Below are positions 39,368-50,369 of a stretch of 64,000 nt of DNA, piece after piece. The notes below the pieces were generated by a model that was not told where the DNA came from, made no database searches, and was given only the letters and a program-made list of their open reading frames with translations. This stretch comes from Candidatus Endonucleibacter bathymodioli (lineage in GTDB: Bacteria; Pseudomonadota; Gammaproteobacteria; Pseudomonadales; Endozoicomonadaceae), in NCBI GenBank assembly GCA_030674915.1, contig JASXSV010000010.1, positions 62,001 through 126,000 on the forward strand. The letters run 5' to 3'. The position numbers were made by a program, and so were the translations under genes. Every line of letters begins with the position of its first letter. Within the stretch, counting starts at the first letter, position 1.

Positions 39368-39412
39368 AAAATTTGTTGGTTTACTTTTTTCACAGTGGGG
39401 TCAACCATAACT
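39368..39412 (+). repeat. Weaker copy of the motif at 1228 and 61751
   Basis: AAATTTGTTGGTTTAC, then CACAGTGGGGTCAACCATA, matches the copy at 61771-61809 (AAATTTGTTGATTTA, GAGGCCAACCATA). It lies in the gap between ligB and the lipoprotein gene. Confidence 0.4.
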
Positions 39413-39502
39413 ACGGAGAGTTGGATAAACTACGTTAGGGACAAACCTCAGACAATTTTATATGTCCGATTTACAAATATTTGTTATAATTGTGTTAGCT
39501 AG

Positions 39503-39931
39503 TTATCTGATTATACCTCTTCCAATAAAATGATCACGGCACCTTTTGATTACAGCAGCTTGCTGAATCGCATTATATTCCCCTTTTAAGCGAGCATATT
39601 CAGTTTCTTGCGCTTTAGTGCCTCCAAGAGCAAACAATAGAGGCCAAAAAAAAATAACTCCGATACCAACTACAACTTTATCATTTGACGCAGACTTATC
39701 AAGATTTCCACCTAATTCATAAACACTCTCCTGAATTCGCTGTGCTTCAAATGCTAATAGCTTACAATTATATGATTCGTATCGCATGGGCGATACATAG
39801 GTTTCAGCCATATTTTTTGATGAAGTAGCACAACCAGAAATAATTACAGCTGTAGCCACAAGGACTAACATTTTTCTATTATTTAAAAGCCTAACGACCT
39901 TAGTATAAACAGCTCTTTTAGTCACTATCAT
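39503..39931 (-). CDS. Small lipoprotein of unknown function
   Basis: A 142-residue protein with a lipoprotein signal: a basic N-region, a hydrophobic stretch MLVLVATAVII and lipobox ISGC (Cys at residue 34). The second half has one hydrophobic segment (VVVGIGVIFFWPLLFALGG) followed by GTKAQETEYARLKGEYNAIQQAA, a pattern seen in many short proteobacterial lipoproteins of unknown role. The start is supported by GGGAGGG six bases before ATG, giving an unusually long 20-residue N-region. It would need Lgt (28.8 kb) for processing. Confidence 0.7.
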   Translation of the reverse strand: MIVTKRAVYTKVVRLLNNRKMLVLVATAVIISGCATSSKNMAETYVSPMRYESYNCKLLAFEAQRIQESVYELGGNLDKSASNDKVVVGIGVIFFWPLLFALGGTKAQETEYARLKGEYNAIQQAAVIKRCRDHFIGRGIIR

Positions 39932-39959
39932 TGAACCCTCCCATTTTGTAAAATGCCAC

Positions 39960-40905
39960 GAGTTCTACCAGATAACGATGATATTTAACACCAAATTACC
40001 AGTTTTGTCAGCATTCCTAGTGTTTCGAACTGATTTGTGAGCGCCTATCCTGCATAACATAGTTTCGGCACACCGTAGAGCACCAAAAACTAGTGCCTTT
40101 GCGAATATTCTCGCAATAGCGGCCAGCCCATAAATAGTTCCATTTTTGAAAGGCCTATGAGCCCAGTCCTAGCAAGCACGTAGTGTCTTTTACAGGTGAA
40201 AAAGAAGGTACACAGCGAGCCTGTTACGGAAATTTCTTTGTTCCAATCCCTCTCTTTTTCTGTAGAGGCTGCGCTCTGCAGCCCTTACGTTGGATTTGAT
40301 ATTCAATACCACGCTTCACTAATTTTTCTCGGTTCTGTTTTTAACCATAAGCTACTGCTGCTTCATCCCCAGTAGCAAGGTATCTCTTTCCTGAAAATTG
40401 TGAACCTTGCCCGTCATCACTCTTTTACTATGAATACAGTTATCTTCCTCGACACCAGTACGGAAAAACCATACATAGCAATACCATGACTATCACTCTT
40501 ACCGTGCCAACCCACTTCATGATCTTTTATCGGCTTTCCGTCTTTGCCATTGCCAGAACCTGACCGCTACGCCCATCTCAATGTGGCATCAACGATATTA
40601 ATGCTATCTTCACTTATGATGATATTTTTTACTTCCAGCTGACGATTAATCTACGCCAATAAGTGACCCCTCTTATGGTACAAGACCTGTAACGTTCGAC
40701 GCCGTACCAAGGTGTAAGCTTCGGGCACGTCTCCGCCGAGCTCAAGGTGACGAAACTTACAAAACATAAGTTTTCTATACCCATTACCCTTGAAGGTATA
40801 AATAGGTGACAAGCGAGCGAGGCCACATGAGTCTACTAAAGTAGTAAATCGGGGTGCGTGACTCATACGAAGAGTTTCGGCTGTCCTGCAAAAGATTGTT
40901 GCATG
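39960..40905 (-). mobile_element. IS5-C remnant, longest copy, with a DR1 copy inside
   Basis: Read on the minus strand it begins MQQSFAGQPKLFV, is interrupted by DR1 at 40776-40858, continues in broken frames, then gives INRQLEVKNIIISEDSINIVDAT. SGSGNGKDGKPIKDHEVGWH and a C-terminus like that of the 50.4-kb copy follow. These are IS5-group blocks (IVDAT is the first catalytic Asp region). Many frameshifts mean it is dead. Confidence 0.7.
40776..40858. repeat. DR1 repeat, inserted in IS5-C
   Basis: TATACCCATTACCCTTGAAGG, ATAGGTGACAAGCGAGCGAG and ATGAGTCTACTAAAGTAGTA. The right arm is missing. The flanks are both IS5-C transposase sequence. Confidence 0.75.
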
Positions 40906-40993
40906 TCAATATTTATACCAGTATACAATCAACTTGATTGAGTAATACTTAAGCTTCTCAACACAAAACCTAAGAGCTCTTTGACAATCACTG

Positions 40994-41121
40994 TTATACC
41001 AGTGACACATTGACGATGTGTAGGCACAACAAAGTAGCGAACCCCCACAAGCCATGAGTAGGCGATGATTAGGCAAAACAAAATCAGTCAACAACACCTC
41101 GCCTGAAGGGTATGGCTATAT
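40994..41121. repeat. DR1 repeat, long form
   Basis: TTATACCAGTGACACATTGACG, AAAGTAGCGAACCCCCACAAG, CCATGAGTAGGCGATGATTAG and CAACAACACCTCGCCTGAAG. It abuts the 3' end of the STAS gene. Confidence 0.7.
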
Positions 41122-41123
41122 TA

Positions 41124-41519
41124 TTAATAGTTCTGCGTCATATCCGAATTTTGAGGAATATGGCCATTAAAAAGATCCATATCTTGCAAAATAATTTCAG
41201 CTTCAATAATATCTGATACAATTGGTATAACCGAAGTAATACCACTAAGCTCTATTAATGCCATTATGGCTGTGGGTATATTACACAAAATCATCATTTT
41301 AAAGAAAGACATTTTTTGTTTGGCGTTAAGAAAAACCCGAAGACCTGTGATATTTATGCTTTTTAAATTAGAACCTTCAATCAAAAGGTGCTTATCATAC
41401 TTATTTATCGCAAAATCTAAGTGCCTGGCTACTATTTCAGCATTACTTGCATCAATAGTGCCAATTATGTCCAGCAATACGTAGTCATGATGTTCTTCCA
41501 GATCAATTGTGAGTGCCAT
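41124..41519 (-). CDS. STAS-domain protein (anti-sigma factor antagonist type)
   Basis: A 131-residue single STAS domain like SpoIIAA/RsbV, which control partner-switching regulators when phosphorylated on a conserved Ser. The fold is visible in YVLLDIIGTIDASNAE, then LLIEGSNLKSINITGLRVFLNA. At the usual D-S-S-G site the sequence is N-I-T-G, so the phospho-acceptor would be Thr or absent. AGGAG lies 7 bases before the ATG. No anti-sigma kinase or phosphatase is nearby, so the partners are unknown. The C-terminal 20 residues (NGHIPQNSDMTQNY) are a non-conserved tail. Confidence 0.75.
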   Translation of the reverse strand: MALTIDLEEHHDYVLLDIIGTIDASNAEIVARHLDFAINKYDKHLLIEGSNLKSINITGLRVFLNAKQKMSFFKMMILCNIPTAIMALIELSGITSVIPIVSDIIEAEIILQDMDLFNGHIPQNSDMTQNY

Positions 41520-41651
41520 TGAAAACTCCTATTATATCTAATTTTAATTTTCGAAAAACGAACGTGTTATTTTTTCTCTTTTCCGCTGTTATGATAAAGA
41601 TTGTATGACAAAATGAGCAGAACTATCATAACTTATAGGTCAGGCATACTA

Positions 41652-41690
41652 ACTATACCCATGACCATTAAAAGATGAGAATAGGCAGCA
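41652..41690. repeat. DR1 fragment
   Basis: TATACCCATGACCATTAAAAG and AGAATAGGCAGCAATC are the left arm only. Confidence 0.5.
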
Positions 41691-41907
41691 ATCAAAGATT
41701 AATTTAAGACAAAGTTACAGTTACAAAAATGGCATGTCAATATTTGATCATGCTCCACAAACTAAACCTATTTCTAAGAATCTAACTTGCGATATCCTCT
41801 TCAATTTTTTGTAGGCAAAAACTTTTTGGTGAAGCTATTTATTTAAGCCAACATGGTATATTGAACCTTACAGCACTCAGCAATATAAGCGGAAATCTGA
41901 TATGAGC

Positions 41908-41972
41908 ACATGCCAATTACCATTGAAACGTGGAGCTGTTGACTACTCTCACCTTCAATGGAAACTGCTATA
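41908..41972. repeat. DR1 repeat, short form
   Basis: TGCCAATTACCATTGAAACG, GCTGTTGACTACTCTCACC and TTCAATGGAAACTGCTATA give both arms with no centre. Nothing else is seen in 41520-42020. Confidence 0.7.
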
Positions 41973-42019
41973 GAGACCTGCCGCTTAGCAATCTTTGCTA
42001 CCTTGAACCTCAGTGGAGA

Positions 42020-42575
42020 AATTACAGAAACCCCCACTCTGGGATAATTTCGTACACTACTGGTCGAGCACCATCTGCGGGATCAATTATGCGCGGAGAT
42101 TAATCATCAGCTGGAAGCCAAAAACATCATCATGAATGAAGGTCTCATTACTATCATTGATGCCTCACCAATACAGGAGGTGAAATCAGGTTCTGAGAAC
42201 AACAAAGACGGAAAACTTACAAAAGGTCCTAAAGCTAGTTGGCACGTTAAGAATGCCAATAGTGGTAACAAAAAGGCTATCTATGGTTTTTCCGTTCATA
42301 CCGGCGTCGATGAATATGGCTTTATTCATAGTCAAAGATCAACATCTGACAATGTTACCGATTCTAAGTAATACGACACGTTGCTATTGATGATGAAATC
42401 GCATCGTACGCGGATTTCTCTTACAGCTCATGGAAGACCAGAAAAAATTAGCGGAACCTAGTATTGAAAATAAAACTCAACGTAAAGGCCATAGGAGAGG
42501 CTTCTTCTTTCGAAACAAAGAGAGAGATAGTAACAAAGAAATATCCGTAACACGCTCTGCCGGTGAGCAGCTCTC
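42020..42575 (+). mobile_element. IS5-C remnant, middle part
   Basis: It reads INHQLEAKNIIMNEGL, then IIDASPIQE, NKDGKLTKGPKASWHVK and YGFSVHTGVDEYGFIHSQ, the DDE core of an IS5-group transposase. Stops follow, and NKERDSNKEISVTRSAGEQ is the last recognisable block. There the sequence passes directly into a DR1 arm. The open part is 42132-42371. Confidence 0.75.
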
Positions 42576-42613
42576 TCCTCCTACTCACAGCTTCAATGGT
42601 AACTGGCATATAA
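42575..42613. repeat. DR1 arm truncating IS5-C
   Basis: CTCTCCTCCTACTCACAGC and TTCAATGGTAACTGGCATATA. It lies 6 bp from the mreD stop codon. Confidence 0.7.
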
Positions 42614-42618
42614 TCTTT

Positions 42619-43107
42619 TTATGTTACTGTAAAATAAAACCTGAGAAATTGTAAGCTAGAAAATACCAATGGCCACAACACCGCACTACTTATTGACGGC
42701 AGCAGATACCAAAGTGATGGCTCCGATAAACCCATAATGCTTTTGGCCCAAATATACAGAAACTGATGACAATTAATAAGAATAAAAACTATGAACGTTT
42801 GCTGCCACAGTGGAAACATGCGCAAGCGCCTATGCAAACTCAGAGTCACAAATGCTACCAGCATCAAACAAATAGAGTTTATTCCAAATAAAAAACCCAG
42901 AAGAACATCCAACAGAAGGCCAACAGAAAACGCAAAGAATAAGCCAAACCTATCAGGCATCACCAAAACCCAATATATAACCACCATTGGCACCCACAAA
43001 GGCCTTGCCACTGAAAGCCATACTGGTAAGGTCACAATACTCAGAATTACTGCAACCACCAAAGACATCCAAACAACCCAGTGAGCATTAGACGCTTGAA
43101 GGCTCAC
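42619..43107 (-). CDS. mreD: Rod shape-determining protein MreD
   Basis: A 162-residue inner-membrane protein of the elongasome with about five transmembrane helices. The conserved WVPMVVIYWVLVMPDRFGL and GLLLDVLLGFLFGINSI blocks are typical of MreD. It starts with GTG overlapping the TGA of mreC (GTGA), so it is the coupled last gene of mreBCD. The C-terminus ends within 6 bp of a DR1 arm. The usual maf and rng genes do not follow; IS debris does. Confidence 0.88.
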   Translation of the reverse strand: MSLQASNAHWVVWMSLVVAVILSIVTLPVWLSVARPLWVPMVVIYWVLVMPDRFGLFFAFSVGLLLDVLLGFLFGINSICLMLVAFVTLSLHRRLRMFPLWQQTFIVFILINCHQFLYIWAKSIMGLSEPSLWYLLPSISSAVLWPLVFSSLQFLRFYFTVT

Positions 43108-43964
43108 GGTACAAATCCCTTTGCATTATTTAAAGCCTCTTTTCCTTTTCTGAACACAATTAACACCAGGCGACCTCGATTAATTTCGGCTACGGGCTGA
43201 ACAAATATCGTCGCAAAAGGATGCCCTGGTTTATGTGTTACGTTTTTTACTTTTCCAAAAGGATAGCCTGCTGGGTAGCGTTGCCCCAAACCAGAACTAG
43301 TAAGAAGATCTCCTTCTTTAAAATCCGCCGTATGAGGAACGTGCAGCAATTCCAGTTGATCATACTTACCAGTTCCGGCAGCGATACCACGATATGCCGT
43401 TCTATTGTTCTGAATCGGCACTCTACTCGACGTATCCGTTATAAGCATGACCCAGCTGGTAACTACCGTGACCTTAATCACCTGCCCCATAACACCATGA
43501 GCATCCACAATGGCCTGACCTGGAAAGACACCATCGATGCTGCCCTTATTGAGCATGATGACATGGGAGAAAGGGTCAGGGTCAGCACTGATTATTTCAG
43601 CAATAACAACCTCTTCATTAACAAATTCTGAGGAGTTAAGTAGTTCCTTTAAACGGATATTCTGGGCTGTCATAGAGGACAGTTTCTGCATTTTTTGCTC
43701 AAGAATGAGATTTATTCCTTTCAAGCGAGCATTTTCTTCAGCTAATTGACTGTAGGACACAACAGCCTTACTGGCCAAGCCTAATATCTTAAATGGGGCA
43801 TCTGCCAACCAATATATAGGAGTCGCTGCCACTGAAAGCCACGATTTGATTTTTCCCAGATAACTGAAATTGTGATCAGCTATCATCAATGCTAACGACA
43901 GTAGCGTTAACAGTAAAAACTGTGCCGTCAATGACCGTCGTCGACTAAATATAGTATTGATAAT
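43104..43964 (-). CDS. mreC: Rod shape-determining protein MreC, probable non-AUG start
   Basis: A periplasmic scaffold of the cell-elongation machinery. One N-terminal membrane helix (FLLLTLLSLALMIADHNF) is followed by a coiled coil (SQLAEENARLKGINLILEQKMQ) and the beta-rich MreC core. The core carries LNKGSIDGVFPGQAIVDAHGVMGQV and DLLTSSGLGQRYPAGYPFG. Codons upstream of the first ordinary start (TTG at 43931) still read IFSRRRSL, matching the conserved LF.RGPS start of MreC. An in-frame TAG at 43967 limits the extension to ATT (43964) or ATC (43961). AGGAG lies 3 to 6 bases before these. A start at AUU or AUC is therefore likely, giving about 286 residues. Confidence 0.88.
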   Translation of the reverse strand: MINTIFSRRRSLTAQFLLLTLLSLALMIADHNFSYLGKIKSWLSVAATPIYWLADAPFKILGLASKAVVSYSQLAEENARLKGINLILEQKMQKLSSMTAQNIRLKELLNSSEFVNEEVVIAEIISADPDPFSHVIMLNKGSIDGVFPGQAIVDAHGVMGQVIKVTVVTSWVMLITDTSSRVPIQNNRTAYRGIAAGTGKYDQLELLHVPHTADFKEGDLLTSSGLGQRYPAGYPFGKVKNVTHKPGHPFATIFVQPVAEINRGRLVLIVFRKGKEALNNAKGFVP

Positions 43965-44123
43965 CTACTCCTGTGGTTTTACAGCCTCCACGAAGAGTCA
44001 CGTACAGAACCTATTAATTTCCATGTAGAAAAAATAAAACAGCTTACTATATTAATGAAAATCAAATTGCACTTCCGCTTCAAAAACATACCAACCAGAT
44101 ACATGGTTTCGATTCGCACATAA

Positions 44124-45179
<1,056 letters not shown>

Positions 45180-45653
45180 TCAAGGCTATATGTAACTGCC
45201 GCCAACTCTAACAATCTAAAAAAACCAGAGCAACAAGCTAACTAATTAGCTTAATGAGCCTCTGAAGCGCCTTTTCGTCAGTTTGTAATGATTTTATTCC
45301 TGACTAACCCTTTTATCAGGACCAACTATATCCTATCGTTAGTCTATGTGTATAATGAGCCTAGTTACAATCATAAAAATAAAAGACACGTCATAAATGT
45401 GGTATAATAGCTCGATGTCGTGACTGTTCACAATGATAAACTTGAATATTTACACAAATTAGTATATTCACAATAATGAAAGACATTAAATATTCAGGGA
45501 AGAGGATATGAGAGCAAAGCTCTAATAGTTTGTAATATCACGCAATTGGAGCTTCAGCAGCCCTCACTCAACCGCTAATTTATAGCTAGTGACTTGATAT
45601 ATCTCTGTATTTTTGAATTCCTTATAATAGCCGCTTAAACTGTCTAAATTTAC

Positions 45654-45785
45654 TGTATACTCATTCCCCTTGAAGATATTGAATTATTGACTGTTCTCAC
45701 CCACCCAAATCATCTACTACTCGTAGGCTCTTAGGGGATTATCTCGTTTGTCTCCTACCAACACTTTCAAGTAACGAGTATATAC
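45654..45785. repeat. DR1 repeat, long form, in the mreB-gatC divergent region
   Basis: TATACTCATTCCCCTTGAAG, TTATTGACTGTTCTCACCC, ATCATCTACTACTCGTAGGC and ACTTTCAAGTAACGAGTATA show both arms. The rest of 45162-45935 is AT-rich and must hold the promoters of both operons; I cannot assign exact boxes. Confidence 0.85.
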
Positions 45786-45935
45786 CCTTTCCCCTATTAT
45801 CTTTTTGCGACCTCAGCATTACTTCAAATTTCAGATATATGTTTTGAACAACAGCGCTAATAAGTTGTAGGCTTGCTCTTGAAATAATCCTGTTTTGCCT
45901 CATGATAATGAGGTTTACTTGACTAGGTACGTACT

Positions 45936-46223
45936 ATGACCATAGACAGATCTCAGGTTAAAGCTGTTGCTCACCTTGCACGTCTGACTATAGATGAAAA
46001 TGATGTAGAAACCATGACTGACACAATTACCCAAGTTTTGATGGTAATTGATAAAATGCAGTCTGTAGATACCAGTAATACTTCTCCTATGTCTCACCCT
46101 TTAGATGCAGTCCAACGATTGCGCGAAGATCAAGTCACCGAAAGTGACGAGCGTGAGCAGCTGCAAAGATCTGCCCCCTATACGGAAGACGGGCTATTTC
46201 TGGTACCTCGGGTTATTGAGTAG
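45936..46223 (+). CDS. gatC: Glutamyl-tRNA(Gln) amidotransferase subunit C
   Basis: GatC stabilises GatA in the trimeric enzyme that converts Glu-tRNA(Gln), or Asp-tRNA(Asn), to the amide. At 95 residues it has normal length. VKAVAHLARL and the DAVQRLREDQVTES to LFLVPRVIE end are conserved. TAGGTACG precedes the ATG. It leads a gatCAB operon, but a DR1 copy of about 126 bp has pushed gatA 221 bp away. Confidence 0.92.
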   Translation: MTIDRSQVKAVAHLARLTIDENDVETMTDTITQVLMVIDKMQSVDTSNTSPMSHPLDAVQRLREDQVTESDEREQLQRSAPYTEDGLFLVPRVIE

Positions 46224-46317
46224 CCACAACACTTTTTGTTTTGTTCAGCACCTCTTTTCAATGAAAAGCCATCTGGTTTTATGTCATAATGGTAAAATGG
46301 TAAATAATCAAGAAGCC

Positions 46318-46444
46318 TATACCCGTTATCATGGAAGGTATGAGTAGGCGACAAACAAGCGAAGTCCCAAGAGCCTAAGAATAATAGGCGACTGGGGTGA
46401 GTTAAAGCCGTCAATAACCTCACACTTTCAAAGGACATGGATAT
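46318..46444. repeat. DR1 repeat, long form, abutting the gatA start codon
   Basis: TATACCCGTTATCATGGAAGG, GAGTAGGCGACAAACAAGCG, AATAATAGGCGACTGGGG and CACACTTTCAAAGGACATGG. The right tip ends exactly at gatA; AAGGA at 46431-46435 is nine bases before the ATG. Confidence 0.9.
46431..46435 (+). promoter_or_regulatory. gatA ribosome-binding site supplied by DR1
   Basis: AAGGA lies nine bases before the gatA ATG and inside the right arm of the DR1 copy (consensus CAAGGGTAACGGGTATA). No other Shine-Dalgarno-like sequence is present near the start. Confidence 0.65.
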
Positions 46445-47917
46445 ATGCATGATAAAACACTAGCAGAACAAAGCCGAGCCCTAGCTGCAGGCGCTATCTC
46501 CAGTATAGAATTGACCAAATGCTATCTGGAGAGAATCAAGCGGCTGGATAAAAACTACAACAGCTATATTACGGTAACTACGGAGCAAGCTCTTAGCCAA
46601 GCCGCTGCAGCTGACAAGCGCAGGACGAGCGGCAACAGCACAGCGCTATCAGGCATTCCCTTGGCTCACAAAGACTTGTTTTGCACTGAAGGTGTTCGCA
46701 CTAGCTGCGGCTCCAAGATTCTTGATAATTTTGTTGCACCATACGAATCTACAGTAACTCGTAAATTTCACGAAAGTGGAGCTATCATGCTGGGTAAAAC
46801 CAATATGGATGAATTTGCTATGGGTTCATCCAATGAAAATAGCTACTACGGATCAGTAAGGAATCCATGGGATAGCAAAGCCATTCCCGGCGGCTCTTCA
46901 GGAGGGTCCGCAGCCTGCGTATCAGCGCGGCTCGCTGCCGGTGCTACAGGTACTGACACTGGCGGTTCTATTCGCCAACCGGCTTCTCACTGCGGTATTA
47001 CCGGCATCAAGCCAACTTATGGCCGAGTTTCCCGTTATGGTATGGTTGCATACGCTTCAAGTCTGGATCAAGCCGGCCCCTTGGCCAGAACTGCTGAAGA
47101 TGCTGCCATGATGCTGAATACTATGGCAGGGTTTGATCATCGTGACTCAACATCTATCGACAAAGAAGTGCCAGATTTCACCGCCACGCTTAACAACTCC
47201 TTGAATGGCATGACAATTGGCTTACCTAGAGAGTATTTTACTGAAGGATTGAATTACGATGTTGAACAGAAAATTCGCAATGCCATCCTAGAATATGAAA
47301 AGCTCGGCGCTAAGATTAAGGATATTGACTTACCGAGCAGCTCATTGTCTATATCCGCCTATTATGTTATAGCGCCTGCAGAAGCGTCGTCCAATCTGTC
47401 TCGTTTTGATGGTGTTCGATTTGGTTATCGTTGTGAAAACCCAAAAAACTTAGAAGATCTCTATAAACGAAGTCGAAGTGAAGGTTTTGGGGAAGAGGTA
47501 AAGCGTCGTATTTTAGTGGGAACCTATGCTCTGTCGGCAGGGTATTACGATGCTTACTATCTCAAAGCCCAGAGGGTACGTCGCCTGATTCACGATGACT
47601 TCCTTAGTGCGTTTAAAGAGTGTGACATCATCATGGGGCCTAACGCACCAACGGCTGCATTTAATATCGGTGAGAAGAATAATGACCCTGTTTCTATGTA
47701 TTTGTCCGATATTTATACCATAGCTGTCAATCTGGCAGGGTTGCCAGGAATGTCAATTCCTGTCGGTCTTGCCGATAACGGTCGCCCAGTCGGCTTACAA
47801 ATGATCGGCTCACATTTTGATGAAGCCCTCCTTTTGAACGCAGCTCATCGTTTTCAGCAGGAAACAGACTGGCATTTGCAAATACCATCCACCCAGAGCA
47901 CTGATTTTGAGGTATAG
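46445..47917 (+). CDS. gatA: Glutamyl-tRNA(Gln) amidotransferase subunit A
   Basis: GatA is the amidase subunit, releasing ammonia from glutamine. At 490 residues it has the usual size. The amidase Ser-cisSer-Lys triad is visible in LAHKDLFC (Lys), GGSSGGSAA and [13 protein letters not shown] (nucleophile). [28 protein letters not shown] is highly conserved. The start codon touches the end of a DR1 copy. gatB follows after 3 bp, so the two are cotranscribed. Confidence 0.96.
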   Translation: MHDKTLAEQSRALAAGAISSIELTKCYLERIKRLDKNYNSYITVTTEQALSQAAAADKRRTSGNSTALSGIPLAHKDLFCTEGVRTSCGSKILDNFVAPYESTVTRKFHESGAIMLGKTNMDEFAMGSSNENSYYGSVRNPWDSKAIPGGSSGGSAACVSARLAAGATGTDTGGSIRQPASHCGITGIKPTYGRVSRYGMVAYASSLDQAGPLARTAEDAAMMLNTMAGFDHRDSTSIDKEVPDFTATLNNSLNGMTIGLPREYFTEGLNYDVEQKIRNAILEYEKLGAKIKDIDLPSSSLSISAYYVIAPAEASSNLSRFDGVRFGYRCENPKNLEDLYKRSRSEGFGEEVKRRILVGTYALSAGYYDAYYLKAQRVRRLIHDDFLSAFKECDIIMGPNAPTAAFNIGEKNNDPVSMYLSDIYTIAVNLAGLPGMSIPVGLADNGRPVGLQMIGSHFDEALLLNAAHRFQQETDWHLQIPSTQSTDFEV

Positions 47918-47920
47918 ATA

Positions 47921-49369
47921 ATGACGTGGGAAACTGTTATCGGCTTAGAAGTGCATGTCCAGCTCGCAACAAAAACAAAGATTTTCTCTGGCGCTTCTAC
48001 TGAATTCGGAGCAGAACCGAATACACAAGCCTGCGCCGTAGATCTCGGTTTACCTGGCACACTTCCTGTTCTCAATAAAGAAGCCGTCCTTAAAGCGATT
48101 AAATTTGGTTTAGCCATTGGCGCAAATATTAATAAGGTTAATGCCTTTGAGCGGAAGAATTATTTTTATCCAGATTCACCTAAAGGCTACCAAACAACAC
48201 AATTGGAAAAGCCTATTATTGGTGCAGGACATTTAAACATTACTCTGGGCGATGGTTCGACAAAACCTGTACGCATCCATCATGCCCACTTGGAAGAAGA
48301 TGCGGGAAAAAGCTTTCATGAGGATTTCCATGGTATGTCAGGAATCGACTTTAATCGTGCAGGCACCCCTCTTATTGAAATTGTTACAGAACCCGATATG
48401 AGTACCGCGGAAGAAGCCATTGCTGTTGCAAAAAAGTTGCATTCAATTGTAACCTCTATCGGCATTTGTGATGGTAAAATGTCTCAAGGATCTATGAGGT
48501 TTGACGTCAATATTTCTGTACGACCTAAAGGACAAAAAGAGCTTGGAACCCGTACTGAAACCAAAAATCTGAACTCATTTCGATTTATGGAGAAGGCTAT
48601 TACAAATGAAGTTATACGACAGATAAATCTTATCGAAGATGGAGGCAAGGTACTCCAAGAAACACGCTTATACAACGGGGATACCGGTGAATCTCGCTCT
48701 ATGCGCAGCAAAGAAGAAGCTAATGATTACCGCTACTTTCCCTGTCCTGACTTACTACCCGTGGTAATAGAAGATAGCCTGCTAGAAAACATAAAAGCGA
48801 CAATGCCTGAATTATTTGAAACAAAAAAAGCACGCTTTATTAGTGAATTTGGTTTGGGTAGTTACGATGCAGAGGTTATCTCAGGAGACTCTGACACTGC
48901 CGAATACTTTGAAGCTGCGACACAAGTAACTGGTGACGCCAAACTCACCGCCAATTGGGTCATGGGCGAACTTGCCAAGATGCTTAATCAAGAAAATCTG
49001 CCCATTAAATCTAGCCTTATCTCGGCAGAAATGCTGGGCGGCCTTGTTGCTCGCATCAAAGACTCCACTATTTCCGGCAAAATAGCCAAGCAGGTCTTTG
49101 AAGCGCTATGGAATGGTGAAGGTGATTCTGCGGATGCAGTAATTGAACAAAAAGGCCTAAAACAAGTTACCGATACTGATATAATTGACGAAATACTCAA
49201 TAAAGTATTGATAAACTGCTCACAGCAGGTCGAGAAATATCGGGCTGCACCTCCAGACAAACGTGAAAAGATGATTGGTTTTTTTGTTGGGCAATGCATG
49301 AAAGCGTCAAAGGGCAAAGCCAACCCTGACATAGTTAACACCATGCTGAAACACAAACTAAATAATTAA
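47921..49369 (+). CDS. gatB: Aspartyl/glutamyl-tRNA amidotransferase subunit B
   Basis: GatB activates the mischarged tRNA by phosphorylating the Glu or Asp residue. It has 482 residues. [42 protein letters not shown] and the [10 protein letters not shown] and [10 protein letters not shown] blocks are typical. The C-terminal tRNA-binding tail ends in [16 protein letters not shown]. It is three bases after gatA. The complete gatCAB implies at least one of Asn-tRNA or Gln-tRNA is made by amidation. Confidence 0.96.
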   Translation: MTWETVIGLEVHVQLATKTKIFSGASTEFGAEPNTQACAVDLGLPGTLPVLNKEAVLKAIKFGLAIGANINKVNAFERKNYFYPDSPKGYQTTQLEKPIIGAGHLNITLGDGSTKPVRIHHAHLEEDAGKSFHEDFHGMSGIDFNRAGTPLIEIVTEPDMSTAEEAIAVAKKLHSIVTSIGICDGKMSQGSMRFDVNISVRPKGQKELGTRTETKNLNSFRFMEKAITNEVIRQINLIEDGGKVLQETRLYNGDTGESRSMRSKEEANDYRYFPCPDLLPVVIEDSLLENIKATMPELFETKKARFISEFGLGSYDAEVISGDSDTAEYFEAATQVTGDAKLTANWVMGELAKMLNQENLPIKSSLISAEMLGGLVARIKDSTISGKIAKQVFEALWNGEGDSADAVIEQKGLKQVTDTDIIDEILNKVLINCSQQVEKYRAAPPDKREKMIGFFVGQCMKASKGKANPDIVNTMLKHKLNN

Positions 49370-49435
49370 ACGAAAGCCATGTTTACGTTTACAGACTTGG
49401 AGCTACTTCCATCTGCAAGTTTTTAACCATATTAC

Positions 49436-49495
49436 ATACCCGTTTCCAATTAAGGCAAGAAGCAGACAACAACCTCCAGAAAAACAGGTATAAAA
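49436..49495. repeat. DR1 fragment, short form
   Basis: CATACCCGTTTCCAATTAAGG, AGCAGACAACAACCTCCAG and an AACAGGTATAAA tip. It lies between the convergent gatB and trpC. Confidence 0.6.
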
Positions 49496-49498
49496 TAG

Positions 49499-50302
49499 TT
49501 ATAAATATAGACTAAACAAGTCTTTTAATCCTTGTCCTGGATCATCCTGCCGCATGAAAGCTTCTCCCACCAAAAAACTATTAACGTGTTTTGCCATCAT
49601 AGCATTGACATCATCCTTTGAGTTAATCCCACTTTCCGTGATAACCAAACGATTGTCTGGTACTCGCGGTAGTAGCTCAAAGGTATTTTCCAAGCTCACC
49701 TCAAATGTGTGAAGATTACGATTATTAATGCCTAGTAAAGCACCCTTAATATGCAAAGCTCTTTCCAGCTCATCGCCATCATGAACCTCAACTAACACGC
49801 TCATATCTAACTCCTGAGCAATGCCATTGAAATCGGTTAGTTCGGCATCTGACAAAGCTGATACAATCAGCAAAATGCAATCAGCCCCCATCAAGCGAGA
49901 TTCATAAATCTGCCACGCATCAATCATAAAATCCTTGCGTAACACTGGTATAGATATCGCTTCACGCGCCTCCTGAAGATATGCAGGAGATCCTTGAAAG
50001 AAATCAATATCTGTCAGTATGGACAAACAGGCGGCTCCAGCATTTTCATAGCTTTTAGCTATTTTTGCCGGCTCGAAGTGTTCTCGAATCACCCCCTTAC
50101 TGGGTGATGCTTTTTTTAATTCAGCTATTACTGCGGCCTTACCAGAACTAGCTCGTGCTATTAGTTTATCTGCAAACCCACGTGTAGGCGGACAGTCACG
50201 CGCTTTAATGCGAGCCTCATCTAAAGAGAGAGACTGAATACCATTACGAATTTCTTCCCGCTTTCTTTGAATGATCTTATTCAGAATCGTTGGCATAGAC
50301 AT
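49499..50302 (-). CDS. trpC: Indole-3-glycerol phosphate synthase
   Basis: TrpC converts CdRP to indole-3-glycerol phosphate in tryptophan synthesis. At 267 residues it is a single-function TrpC without fused TrpF. The signature [15 protein letters not shown] and the barrel motifs [30 protein letters not shown] and ITESGI are intact. It is the last gene of a trpEGD-C order, but is parted from trpD by 506 bp holding an IS5-C relic, so it may depend on its own promoter or on read-through. Confidence 0.95.
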   Translation of the reverse strand: MSMPTILNKIIQRKREEIRNGIQSLSLDEARIKARDCPPTRGFADKLIARASSGKAAVIAELKKASPSKGVIREHFEPAKIAKSYENAGAACLSILTDIDFFQGSPAYLQEAREAISIPVLRKDFMIDAWQIYESRLMGADCILLIVSALSDAELTDFNGIAQELDMSVLVEVHDGDELERALHIKGALLGINNRNLHTFEVSLENTFELLPRVPDNRLVITESGINSKDDVNAMMAKHVNSFLVGEAFMRQDDPGQGLKDLFSLYL

Positions 50303-50369
50303 GAATTATTTTACCTCTGGAGACCTCAGCATAACCATCGACTTCAGCCCCGTCATTAGACCCAATTTT

